DNA of 64,000 nucleotides from an uncultured Methanobrevibacter sp. Lineage in GTDB: Archaea; Methanobacteriota; Methanobacteria; Methanobacteriales; Methanobacteriaceae. The position numbers and the translations under genes were made by a program. Below the pieces are notes generated by a model, which saw nothing but the letters and a program-made list of their open reading frames with translations, was not told the DNA's origin and ran no database searches. The stretch is taken from NCBI RefSeq assembly GCF_902770715.1, contig NZ_CACXTS010000001.1:1-64000 (forward strand), in the 5' to 3' direction. This document shows, one piece after another, positions 14,339 to 22,914 of the stretch (position 1 is its first letter; the number at the start of each line of letters is the position of its first letter).

Positions 14339-16246
14339 ATGGTAGATAGAGGATTTGGATTACAATTAGAAGATTCTGCTCACTACGGTGTTGTTGAGCC
14401 AATAACTGAATTTAATGAACATAATCTTGACTGGTGGAGTGAAGCAGATTCAGCTAACTTCAAATTAAATGATAAACCAGTCACTAAATCAGGTTCATCT
14501 AGAATGAACAAAGTATCACGTGCGGGAGTCATTAAACCAACTGGAAATACCAAAGCAGATGCAGATTTACAAAGATTTGCATGGTATTGGCGCGCATACT
14601 TAGACCATTACAAATATACTATTAACTCTCAGGATGTTCATATTCACGAATTCTGGGGCGGGGAAAATAAAAAACTCCAATCATTCAGAGCAGTATCTGT
14701 AGTGGATCAATTGAAAAAATATGTCTTCGGATTATTATGTGACAGCTTAAAATTTGAAGTATCAGATGAATCCATGAGCGTAGAAGCAAACTGGGTTTAT
14801 AAAACAGAACATTCTGGAATTATCGGTAGAAACGGTGAAACATTCACTAAACCAGCCCCATTAGAAAATGATTTATTCTTAATGTTCTATGATATCGGTT
14901 TAGAACTAAACAACCAACCAATGACCGGTATCGGAACCAACTTAACTTTTGAAGGTAAAAACAATCTAGCTGTGGACAATACTATTGGTTTCGGTTCAAG
15001 AGCACCGCAAGCATCTGCATTAGCACAAAAAAGAGAAAACACTCCAAGTGTAACTATTACTTTAACTGAAGAAACTATTGAATCTATATTAAAAGCCGAG
15101 TATGGTAAAGTAGGTTCATTTGAAGTAGGCGACAGCGGAGCTTATGAACCTGCAAAATGTACAATTCTTGAAATTCCATTCGGTATAAATGTCCGCCTGT
15201 GCGAATATCCAGATTTAGAAATGAAAATATTATTCCCAATGTGTACATTGGCTGTTGAATATGACATGTCCGGTGCAGACGCTATTGATGCAACTATCAG
15301 CATGGAAACATTAGGTTCAAATGAAGTTACATTAAATGATGGAATTACAAAAGTTCAAACTGACATGTATGTCTTATTAAAAAATAATCAAAGATCACTT
15401 ACAAAATCTGATGTAATATTTGATGGATCTTCATTCCAATACAATGAAGAGGGAGTAACAGTAACTTCTACTAGTGATGGTATTCTTGTCACCAATATTT
15501 CTGAAGAGGTCACTGGAAAAGTTTACAGTGCAAATAAACCAGGTACTGGAAGTAATGTCCATGACTGGGAAGCTCCATTTACAATCGAAGGGGATATTGT
15601 TGGTAGTACGAATAATGTTCGTTTACAATTATTTGAATCTAGTGAAAGTTATGTTTCACGTAGTTTGGAACAATTAGGAATCGCAAATGGCGGGACCTTT
15701 AAAATTACCTATGATGGTACTACTGTAAATTATTATGTTAATAATAGTATTGAACCAGTATATTCTGTTGAAAAAACTTTCTCTGAACCTGTTGAAATTC
15801 GTTTCCACATGTACCCTGAAGGAAGTTTCACTTACAGACAATTCGTAATTTATCAAGATGAGGATGCAGGTAACCGTTCTGTTCCTGGTGAAACAATGAA
15901 TTTAAACCTCAATAGGAACATTTCTTTAAACAATCCTTTTGAAGAAAATGAAGAATTAGACCTTGAAGAGGAAGATGATGACTCTCCCACTAGGCAGGTA
16001 AACCCTGAAACCGTCAATATCAGAGTATGTGTAACTGATGAAAATGATGATTCCGTAGCACGTGCTAATGTAAGCATTGATGAAATCACATCAACAACAG
16101 GATCAGCAGGAGGATGTACTCTTCAAAATGTACCTATTGGTAGTCAAACAATAACTGTTACCGCTGAAGGATTTGAAGATTACACCGAAACAATTGAAGT
16201 AACACTTGAAAAAACAGAATTTGAAATAACATTAACTGAGGTGTAA
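14339..16246 (+). CDS. Tail tube protein with lectin-like and Ig-like extensions
   Basis: 635 residues, about twice a normal tail tube protein. Residues 1 to about 340 resemble a phage major tail protein. Residues about 345-510 form a jelly-roll, LamG-like domain (APFTIEGDIVG...FKITYDGTTVNYYVNN...FTYRQFVIYQ) also seen in the tail protein at 21257. After an acidic linker, residues about 550-635 repeat the Ig-like domain of the capsid protein, including TGSAGGCT and DYTETIEV. The tube surface would thus carry two extra domains per subunit. Confidence 0.78.
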   Translation: MVDRGFGLQLEDSAHYGVVEPITEFNEHNLDWWSEADSANFKLNDKPVTKSGSSRMNKVSRAGVIKPTGNTKADADLQRFAWYWRAYLDHYKYTINSQDVHIHEFWGGENKKLQSFRAVSVVDQLKKYVFGLLCDSLKFEVSDESMSVEANWVYKTEHSGIIGRNGETFTKPAPLENDLFLMFYDIGLELNNQPMTGIGTNLTFEGKNNLAVDNTIGFGSRAPQASALAQKRENTPSVTITLTEETIESILKAEYGKVGSFEVGDSGAYEPAKCTILEIPFGINVRLCEYPDLEMKILFPMCTLAVEYDMSGADAIDATISMETLGSNEVTLNDGITKVQTDMYVLLKNNQRSLTKSDVIFDGSSFQYNEEGVTVTSTSDGILVTNISEEVTGKVYSANKPGTGSNVHDWEAPFTIEGDIVGSTNNVRLQLFESSESYVSRSLEQLGIANGGTFKITYDGTTVNYYVNNSIEPVYSVEKTFSEPVEIRFHMYPEGSFTYRQFVIYQDEDAGNRSVPGETMNLNLNRNISLNNPFEENEELDLEEEDDDSPTRQVNPETVNIRVCVTDENDDSVARANVSIDEITSTTGSAGGCTLQNVPIGSQTITVTAEGFEDYTETIEVTLEKTEFEITLTEV

Positions 16247-16250
16247 ATTT

Positions 16251-16694
16251 ATGGTATTATCAATATCTGAAATACTTAATGGGAGAGATGATTTTCAAGA
16301 GTATCATGTTAAATCATTAGGTGGTGAAATTTGCTTAAGACCTTTAACTAGTGGTGAATGGGATAGGATTGATGAAATCAAACAAAAAGACTTAGGTGAT
16401 TACACAATCAATGAAAAAACATTCACTAAAAAGAAAAGAAGAGTTAAAGGTGAAATGGAATCACGTGCTAAATTTAATATCAATGCATCATCTAAAGCCA
16501 CTAAAAAGGCAATGTATGAAGCAATCAGATTAAGTACGGCTAATGAGGGTAATCCTGAAAAATGGAGTCTTGATCAAATCAAAAGGTTGCATAAAAATGA
16601 GGTTCTTGAAATTTATGAAATAATTGAAGAAATCTCCGGTGCTAACGATGAAGATTTAGAGGATGAAATTGAAGACTTTCTTGAAAACGAGTGA
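16251..16694 (+). CDS. Tail assembly chaperone (gpG-like)
   Basis: A 147-residue acidic protein between tail tube and tape measure, the fixed position of tail assembly chaperones. The N-terminal beta segment (ISEILNGRDDFQEYHVKSLGGEICLRPLTSGEWDRI) is typical of these proteins; the C-terminus is acidic (EDLEDEIEDFLENE). An overlapping frame (16663-16830) can extend it, as in the gpG/gpGT frameshift system. Confidence 0.7.
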   Translation: MVLSISEILNGRDDFQEYHVKSLGGEICLRPLTSGEWDRIDEIKQKDLGDYTINEKTFTKKKRRVKGEMESRAKFNINASSKATKKAMYEAIRLSTANEGNPEKWSLDQIKRLHKNEVLEIYEIIEEISGANDEDLEDEIEDFLENE

Positions 16695-16830
16695 AGGTCG
16701 AAGGATTGTATGGCTTGATTACTGTGGTTATCCTTTATGTGATAAACAAAATGATTTAACTCCAGTTCAAGCAATTTTCATTGATAAAGGTAGAATAAAA
16801 TTATTTAAGGAGATGAATAAAGTAGAATAA
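16663..16830 (+). CDS. Second tail chaperone segment (gpT-like), probably made by frameshift
   Basis: Open in the +1 frame relative to the chaperone at 16251, overlapping it by 32 bases and ending in TAA at 16828-16830. It would encode 55 residues from an ATG at 16663, but AGAGG touches that ATG and leaves no spacing, so independent initiation is doubtful. A TTTC step at 16677-16680 (0-frame TTT CTT) could allow a +1 slip, giving a fused chaperone with the tail EGRRIVWLDYCGYPLCDKQN. Size, place and lack of another gene fit the T segment of other siphoviruses. Confidence 0.5.
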   Translation: MKLKTFLKTSEGRRIVWLDYCGYPLCDKQNDLTPVQAIFIDKGRIKLFKEMNKVE

Positions 16831-16901
16831 AACATCATATTATTCTTTTTTATTCATCTCCTTTTTTTTTATTCAAAAAATTAGTATGGGAGGTGAAAGT
16901 G

Positions 16902-19900
16902 ATGGTGTCAAAACAAGTAATCCGTGTGATAATAGAAGCAGAAGAAACAGTAAGTAAAGTTGCAAAACAAGCAGAAAAAGCCGTAAAAGACATGGGAGTA
17001 AAGGGAAAACAAGGGATGAATGGAATAAATCAAGCATCCAAATTACTACATCAAACCATGTCCAAGATGGAAAAAGTGGTAAAATCTGCACAAACAAAAT
17101 TTGACAGTCTGCGAAAAAGTGGATCCAATGCATTTGACAAAATCAAACAAAAAGTAGGAAATGCAGTCAATAGCATTGGTAAGATAACAAATGTTTCACA
17201 ATCTGCTTCTCAAGCAATGGAAAGAATCAAAGGTGTTTCAGATTCGATTAAAGAAAAATTTGATACAATTAAAAATTCTATATCCTCAGTTGGTTCAGAA
17301 AGTTCAAAAATGGGAACTTCACTTACAACTAGTGCTACATCTTCAAATTCAAGTTTATCATCAATAAGTTCAACAATTGGAAATGTTAAATCTAAATTAA
17401 TTGGTTTGGGTAGTGCTGCAAAGTCTAGTATTACTTCAGCATTCACAGGATCAATAACAAATGCAAAAGCAAAACTCACTAGTCTTGGTGGTTCAGTAGA
17501 TAAAATAAAAGCTAAACTTGCACAACTTAAATCAAGTTCTGCTGGAGCCGGAAAAGGGTTGGGTTTTCTAGGTAGTGCAGCATCAATGACTGCGGGAATG
17601 ATAGGATATGATCTTGTTAATGGTTTTGCAGAAGCAGCAAGAGCAAACATAAATGCTCAAGCAAACATCGATGCTTTTGGTAAAAGAATTGGTATGTCCA
17701 AGTCTGAAGTTGAAAGCTTCAAAAATAGTATGGGCGATTTACAAAGTGAGTTCAGAAAAGTAGATATGGATGCTGTTGGTGCTTCAGCACTAGAGATGGG
17801 AGTAAAACTTGGAATAAGTAAAGACAAGATGGTTGATTTATCCCGAACTACAGCTATTATGTCCTCTGCTTTCGTTAAAGAAGGCCGTACCCAGGAAGAC
17901 GCTATTCTTGCAGTATCTGATGCAATGGATGGTCAATTAAAAAGATTACTTGAGCTAGGTATTGATGAACAAAGATTAATAGATAACGGCTTTAAGGGAA
18001 ACTATGAAGATAAAGATAATCTTTTGCAAGCATTGAATCAGACATTAGGCACTATGGGTTTTGAAGAAACTGCAAAACAAGTTAAAACTTTAGACGATGC
18101 TTATGCAGCCCTTACTGTTAGTGGGGGACAATTATTATCTGCAATATTAGTACCTTTAACTCCTTACCTTGTTGAAATTTCAAATGGTTTTTATTATGCA
18201 GTTACAAAAGCAAAAGCATTTATCAAAGGAATTCAAGATGCTTGGAATGGTTTACCTGATTGGGCTAAATATGCAATAGGCATTACAGCAGTTGCATTAG
18301 CAATTGGAAGTATTGTTGCTGCAATGGGAGGATTAACTGCAATATTTGCACCAGTAATATTATCTATTGGAGCATTTGTAGCTGCGTTTAGTTGGCCGTT
18401 AGTGGCTATTGTTGCAGCAATAGGATTGGTAATAGCAGCAGTATATGAATTAGGCAAAGCGTTCGGTTGGTGGAGTGATGTAAGCAGTATGTTAGAAGCC
18501 ATTCAAGCCGGTGTAATGCGTTTATGGAGTGCTTTTATTCATCATCCAGATGTTGAGAATACTATTAAAACTATTGGTGCTGTTTGGCAATGGTTAGTTG
18601 AAGTCACTAAGCCAGTTGTTGATTGGTTACATGGAATTTGGGATGAAATGTTCCCTGCTTCAGCTAAAGATAAAGTTGATGGAACACGTGCTATTATTGA
18701 TGCTTTAGGGTTAGCATTTCAAATATTGTCCGCTCCAGTTAGATCTGTAATCACAGTATTGTCTGCTTTGTATAATTTCTGTTTACCTATAGGTCAAGGT
18801 ATTTATGAAGCGTTAAAACCTATTGTATGTATTCTTCTCGGTTGTAGTCCCGGTATTGTTCCGGCTTTACAAACAGTTCAAGAAGTTTTCATGACTGTTT
18901 GGAATGCTATTGTATCCTTGTTAAGTGGAATCATTCCTACTGTACTTAGTGCTATTCAACCAGTATTGGATTTGTTAACTTTAATTGGTACTTTCTTAAT
19001 AACTACATTCCAGTTTGCATGGCAAACAATGATTATGGTATTCACTACTGTGTGGAATCATTTACAAGTGATTATATTAATCTTTAGCCAGTTCTTAAGT
19101 GGTCAAATTACTTTACAGGCAATGCTTGGTCAAATATGGGTAGTTATTAAATCTTTGTTCTTTTCAGTATTAGGTTTGATTATTAGTAGGGCATCTACCT
19201 TTGCAACTCAACTTGTTACTCATGCAATTAATGCTGCTAGAGGATTTGTTAATGCAATTATTAATAGGATAACAAGTCTTCCAGGTAGAGTCTACTCTTT
19301 ACTTTTAACTGTTGTTAGTAGGATTGTGAGTGCTGGTGCAAGTTGGGCGAGTAATGCTGCAAGTTCTGCATCAAGAATGGTGTCTGGCGTAATCAATCAT
19401 GTTAGCCAGTTACCTGGTAAAGTTGGTCAGGAATTCATGAATATTGGATCAAGGATAATGAGTGCCGGTAGTGACCTTATCAACAAAGCCAAGAATATTG
19501 GTAAAAATATTGTTGATGGATTATTAGGTGCTATGGGTATTCATTCACCAGGTATTATTCAGACTAAAGTTGTTGATGAATTTAAGGATATGGTTGGTGG
19601 AATAGCTGACCAGATGAAACCTGCTGGTGAAATTGCTAAAGAATTTGGTGAAACATTAGTTGATGAATTTGGAAATCCATCACTGGAAGCTAACACTAGT
19701 CTGGTTCAGGATTTGGACGCTCCAAGTATGAACATGAATGTTGGTATGGACACTACAGACTTAAGTTCTGCAAATCAGGATGTTATTAATCAATACGGTA
19801 ATCTTGCTAATCTTACTGGAAACAGTCTTCAAAGTATGGTTTCACAGGATAAAATTGCATTTGACAGTATTAAAGCAAATGACACTACACAAATGAGCAA

Positions 19901-21254
19901 TATTGCTGCTACTGTTGGAACTAAAATGCAACAAATGACCAATAACGTTAAAACTAACATGGATAGTATTGTTAATAAAAACAAACAAGGTTTTGTTTCC
20001 GCTAAAAACAATACTAATATTCAATTAAACAACATGGTTAACAAAACCAAAACTGCTAACAGCAAAATGATTAGTTCCTGGAAAGGAATGACTAATGATG
20101 TTATTAGTTTTGCAGGTAAAATCAAAACCCAATCCAGCCAACACTTTGATCAACTAGGTAGTAAGATTGGAAGTTTTTATCGTAAACTTCAAAATCCTGG
20201 TGGTTTTGGTGCTGGTCCTTCAAGTCCAAGTGGCCGAGTTTCAACTGCTAAACGCAGTGGAACAAACGGTTTTAGAGCTATTACAAATGCTCTCAGAAAA
20301 TATCAAATGCCACAAACAATGACCTTAAGTGAAATACGTACCAATCCTTTCATATCAATGGATAATGTTGGATCATATGTCACTGGCAATAATAATAGAT
20401 TCAGTGTAGCGGATCTTGTCAGAGCAGGTAACTTCAAAATACCTATTGGCCTTGAAGATCCATTCAATAAAAAGAGCGGTGCAGGTTGGTTGGATGGTGT
20501 TGGTAAACACATCAATAAAATCAAATCCACATCCGACAAATGGAGAATGAAAGGCCCTAAAATCATTGGCAAATACGCTACAAGCATTGGGTTTAAAGTT
20601 GGTGATTTTGAAAACGGAACTCCTAATATTGATTTTGCTACCTTTAAACAGATTGCTGAAGATGTGTTCAGCCAATGCCATTATGCTTTCTACTTTGACA
20701 GTAACAAATGGGGTAGTTGGATGAATGCTTTCCAGCATGGAGATATGAACTGTAGTGATTCCTCAGATGCAATTATTGCGATGGCTCATAGTATGGGCTT
20801 ACCTGCAAGTAAAGTTCATGGTCATTGGGGAAGTGTAGGTCATTTCTGGGCTAATGTTGCTGGTCATAAGATGGACACTACTGGTTGGATGAATCAAAGG
20901 AATTGGACACCATCTGCTAGTCATGCGGGTCCTGCTCCAAGAGGATTAACATTTGGCGAGTTTATCGATGCAATTAACTCCAATAATGAAACTGCTCCTT
21001 TAGTATTGAATGAAGGCAGTAATGAACATGAGGTTAACGGTAAAGTTACTGTTGAGCATATTCATAAGTTCATTGATTTGCCGGATTCTGTTTCTGCTGA
21101 GGAAGTTGCAAGATTAATCAATGATGCTCCTGAAGATGATAATTGGTTAATCAAATTGATAAAATTATTAGTGAAAAATAAAGACTTCCAAAACTGGGAT
21201 TTAAGGGAAAAAGGCCGGTTGGAAGCTAAAAATATCCGTGCAGGAGGTGTCTAA
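16902..21254 (+). CDS. Tape measure protein with C-terminal transglutaminase-like peptidase domain
   Basis: 1450 residues from the ATG at 16902 (GGGAGG eight bases upstream). The first ~250 residues are coiled coil and low-complexity Ser/Lys. The middle (about 440-530) has several membrane-like helices, as in other tape measures; further amphipathic repeats follow. Near the C-terminus lies a cysteine-peptidase-like domain: Cys1284 (MNCSDSSDA), His1314 (GHFWANV) and Asp1325 (KMDTTGW), the Cys-His-Asp order of transglutaminase-like folds. It sets tail length, and the extra domain probably cuts the pseudomurein wall during DNA entry (inference). Confidence 0.88.
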   Translation: MVSKQVIRVIIEAEETVSKVAKQAEKAVKDMGVKGKQGMNGINQASKLLHQTMSKMEKVVKSAQTKFDSLRKSGSNAFDKIKQKVGNAVNSIGKITNVSQSASQAMERIKGVSDSIKEKFDTIKNSISSVGSESSKMGTSLTTSATSSNSSLSSISSTIGNVKSKLIGLGSAAKSSITSAFTGSITNAKAKLTSLGGSVDKIKAKLAQLKSSSAGAGKGLGFLGSAASMTAGMIGYDLVNGFAEAARANINAQANIDAFGKRIGMSKSEVESFKNSMGDLQSEFRKVDMDAVGASALEMGVKLGISKDKMVDLSRTTAIMSSAFVKEGRTQEDAILAVSDAMDGQLKRLLELGIDEQRLIDNGFKGNYEDKDNLLQALNQTLGTMGFEETAKQVKTLDDAYAALTVSGGQLLSAILVPLTPYLVEISNGFYYAVTKAKAFIKGIQDAWNGLPDWAKYAIGITAVALAIGSIVAAMGGLTAIFAPVILSIGAFVAAFSWPLVAIVAAIGLVIAAVYELGKAFGWWSDVSSMLEAIQAGVMRLWSAFIHHPDVENTIKTIGAVWQWLVEVTKPVVDWLHGIWDEMFPASAKDKVDGTRAIIDALGLAFQILSAPVRSVITVLSALYNFCLPIGQGIYEALKPIVCILLGCSPGIVPALQTVQEVFMTVWNAIVSLLSGIIPTVLSAIQPVLDLLTLIGTFLITTFQFAWQTMIMVFTTVWNHLQVIILIFSQFLSGQITLQAMLGQIWVVIKSLFFSVLGLIISRASTFATQLVTHAINAARGFVNAIINRITSLPGRVYSLLLTVVSRIVSAGASWASNAASSASRMVSGVINHVSQLPGKVGQEFMNIGSRIMSAGSDLINKAKNIGKNIVDGLLGAMGIHSPGIIQTKVVDEFKDMVGGIADQMKPAGEIAKEFGETLVDEFGNPSLEANTSLVQDLDAPSMNMNVGMDTTDLSSANQDVINQYGNLANLTGNSLQSMVSQDKIAFDSIKANDTTQMSNIAATVGTKMQQMTNNVKTNMDSIVNKNKQGFVSAKNNTNIQLNNMVNKTKTANSKMISSWKGMTNDVISFAGKIKTQSSQHFDQLGSKIGSFYRKLQNPGGFGAGPSSPSGRVSTAKRSGTNGFRAITNALRKYQMPQTMTLSEIRTNPFISMDNVGSYVTGNNNRFSVADLVRAGNFKIPIGLEDPFNKKSGAGWLDGVGKHINKIKSTSDKWRMKGPKIIGKYATSIGFKVGDFENGTPNIDFATFKQIAEDVFSQCHYAFYFDSNKWGSWMNAFQHGDMNCSDSSDAIIAMAHSMGLPASKVHGHWGSVGHFWANVAGHKMDTTGWMNQRNWTPSASHAGPAPRGLTFGEFIDAINSNNETAPLVLNEGSNEHEVNGKVTVEHIHKFIDLPDSVSAEEVARLINDAPEDDNWLIKLIKLLVKNKDFQNWDLREKGRLEAKNIRAGGV

Positions 21255-21256
21255 AT

Positions 21257-22900
21257 TTGGATAAGTTAATTTTAAATCCAGAAGGAATAAGAGGTTTAGG
21301 GAATATCCTCCCTAGCAAATCCTCTTCTGATTTTAGGAATTATCAATGTAAAGTGAGTTCAAGCACTGATACTGTAAATGGTGAAAGTATGACTGTTTTC
21401 TCATTATCTGCATTGAATGGTGCGATTTTGGAGATTAATAGTGGTAACTTTTTTAGTAGTGCAAGTAGTTTTAATGTGAGTTGTAAATTGAAAAAAGGTT
21501 CTACTGCTATTGGTTCTGCATCAGTAACTTGTATTGTAAATGATACTAATGTTTTAACAGGAAATACAAATAGTAGCGGTAATGTTACTTTTTCTATTCC
21601 AGTAGAAGTTGGTGTTGTTAGTTATTTCATTGAAGTAGCTTATGCGGGTACTAGTAGTGTTGCAGGTTGTGCAAGTTATATTCATGTAAACTGTGGAGAT
21701 ATTACTAATTTTGATTTGGATAGTGATAAAGAGATTATGCAAATCGGGGATGTGATTGATTTAATTGCAGATGTTGAACTTGATGGAATCAGTGATGTTA
21801 ACGGTTTAAATGTTGATTTCATAGAAAAACAGAAATTCCGGTATGGGGATAATGGTACTAATGCAGATAATACGAATATTTGGGAATTAAGTAATACGAC
21901 TTTATCTCGTGAAAATGGATATTCTGTTGTAACGGCTATTAATGATTCTTTAGCAAAATCAATTGTATTTTCACAGGATTATCTCTTTTCAGATGGAGAT
22001 ATTGTTGAATTTGACTTTAAACTAAGCAATGGTTCGAAAACGTACGGGTGTATTTATATTAGGGATCATACTAGTTCATCAAGTTTTGGTAATTTTTCAT
22101 TAAGTGATATGGGTAAAGAGACGGATGAATGGGTGCATATTAAACTTGTACCTAAGGGAAATACATTATATGTGTATGCTGATGGTAGTGACACTCTAGT
22201 TCAAAGGTCATTATCTAATACTGATGATGCAGGTTATCGTTTGATGTTTTATAGTGGAAAAACTCAAAACCCAACGTTTTACTTTAGGAATCTTCGTGTT
22301 TCACATGATGAAATTGTATCAACTGTTAAAACTAGTCATGGAAAAGCAATTGCAACTGTGGAAGCAAATCAGAATGGATTTACGGAGTATTCTGCAAAAG
22401 TGAATAATATAACTTCAGAATGTGACGTTTATGATGTTTTCATGTATGATGAAGGTACTTTGAAAAATAAAAACGAATCATGGTACAATTATAGTAATCG
22501 TGCGAGTATTAATGTAACTAATGAATGTACGAGGATTACTGGTGAAACTGTCCAACAATCATATTATTATGCACTGAAAAATGGTGTAACTGATGCTTCT
22601 GCAAGATATGCTTATACTGATTTTATCATTGAATGTGATATATTAGGTTATGGTGCGAATAATGATGGTTTTGTTTTCTATGATGGTAGCACCAGACAAG
22701 ACATTTATTTCCATAATATTGATGTCACAGAAGAAAGTCATGTGAAAATTGCTTTTTATGGATCACTATTCAGAATATTCGTGGATGGTGAAGAAAAAAC
22801 TTCAATTCCATGTACTTTCAATTCATTGATTAGTCTCGGATTCCTTGCAAGACCTAATTCTTTTGTTGAATACCGAAATTTCATGATTTACCAATTATAA
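21257..22900 (+). CDS. Tail protein with Ig-like and two lectin-like (LamG-type) domains
   Basis: 547 residues from a TTG at 21257 with GGAGGTG upstream. Residues about 60-155 form an Ig-like beta sandwich (VTCIVNDTNVLTGNTNSSGNVTFSIPVEVG). Two jelly-roll domains follow (about 200-355 and 400-547), each ending in an aromatic strand (FYFRNLRVSH, VEYRNFMIYQL) like the insert in the tail tube. It sits between tape measure and distal tail protein and may bind sugars or proteins on the host surface. Assignment rests on fold-like patterns. Confidence 0.6.
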   Translation: MDKLILNPEGIRGLGNILPSKSSSDFRNYQCKVSSSTDTVNGESMTVFSLSALNGAILEINSGNFFSSASSFNVSCKLKKGSTAIGSASVTCIVNDTNVLTGNTNSSGNVTFSIPVEVGVVSYFIEVAYAGTSSVAGCASYIHVNCGDITNFDLDSDKEIMQIGDVIDLIADVELDGISDVNGLNVDFIEKQKFRYGDNGTNADNTNIWELSNTTLSRENGYSVVTAINDSLAKSIVFSQDYLFSDGDIVEFDFKLSNGSKTYGCIYIRDHTSSSSFGNFSLSDMGKETDEWVHIKLVPKGNTLYVYADGSDTLVQRSLSNTDDAGYRLMFYSGKTQNPTFYFRNLRVSHDEIVSTVKTSHGKAIATVEANQNGFTEYSAKVNNITSECDVYDVFMYDEGTLKNKNESWYNYSNRASINVTNECTRITGETVQQSYYYALKNGVTDASARYAYTDFIIECDILGYGANNDGFVFYDGSTRQDIYFHNIDVTEESHVKIAFYGSLFRIFVDGEEKTSIPCTFNSLISLGFLARPNSFVEYRNFMIYQL

Positions 22901-22914
22901 GAGGTTGTATTATA

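Noticed and set aside
16893-16901. GTG at 16893 as the tape measure start
   Set aside because: It overlaps the GGGAGG ribosome site itself; the ATG at 16902 has the right spacing.
17210-17650. Long open frame on the - strand opposite the tape measure gene
   Set aside because: It is a mirror of the Ser/Ala-rich tape measure coding sequence, with no ribosome site and no recognisable domain.
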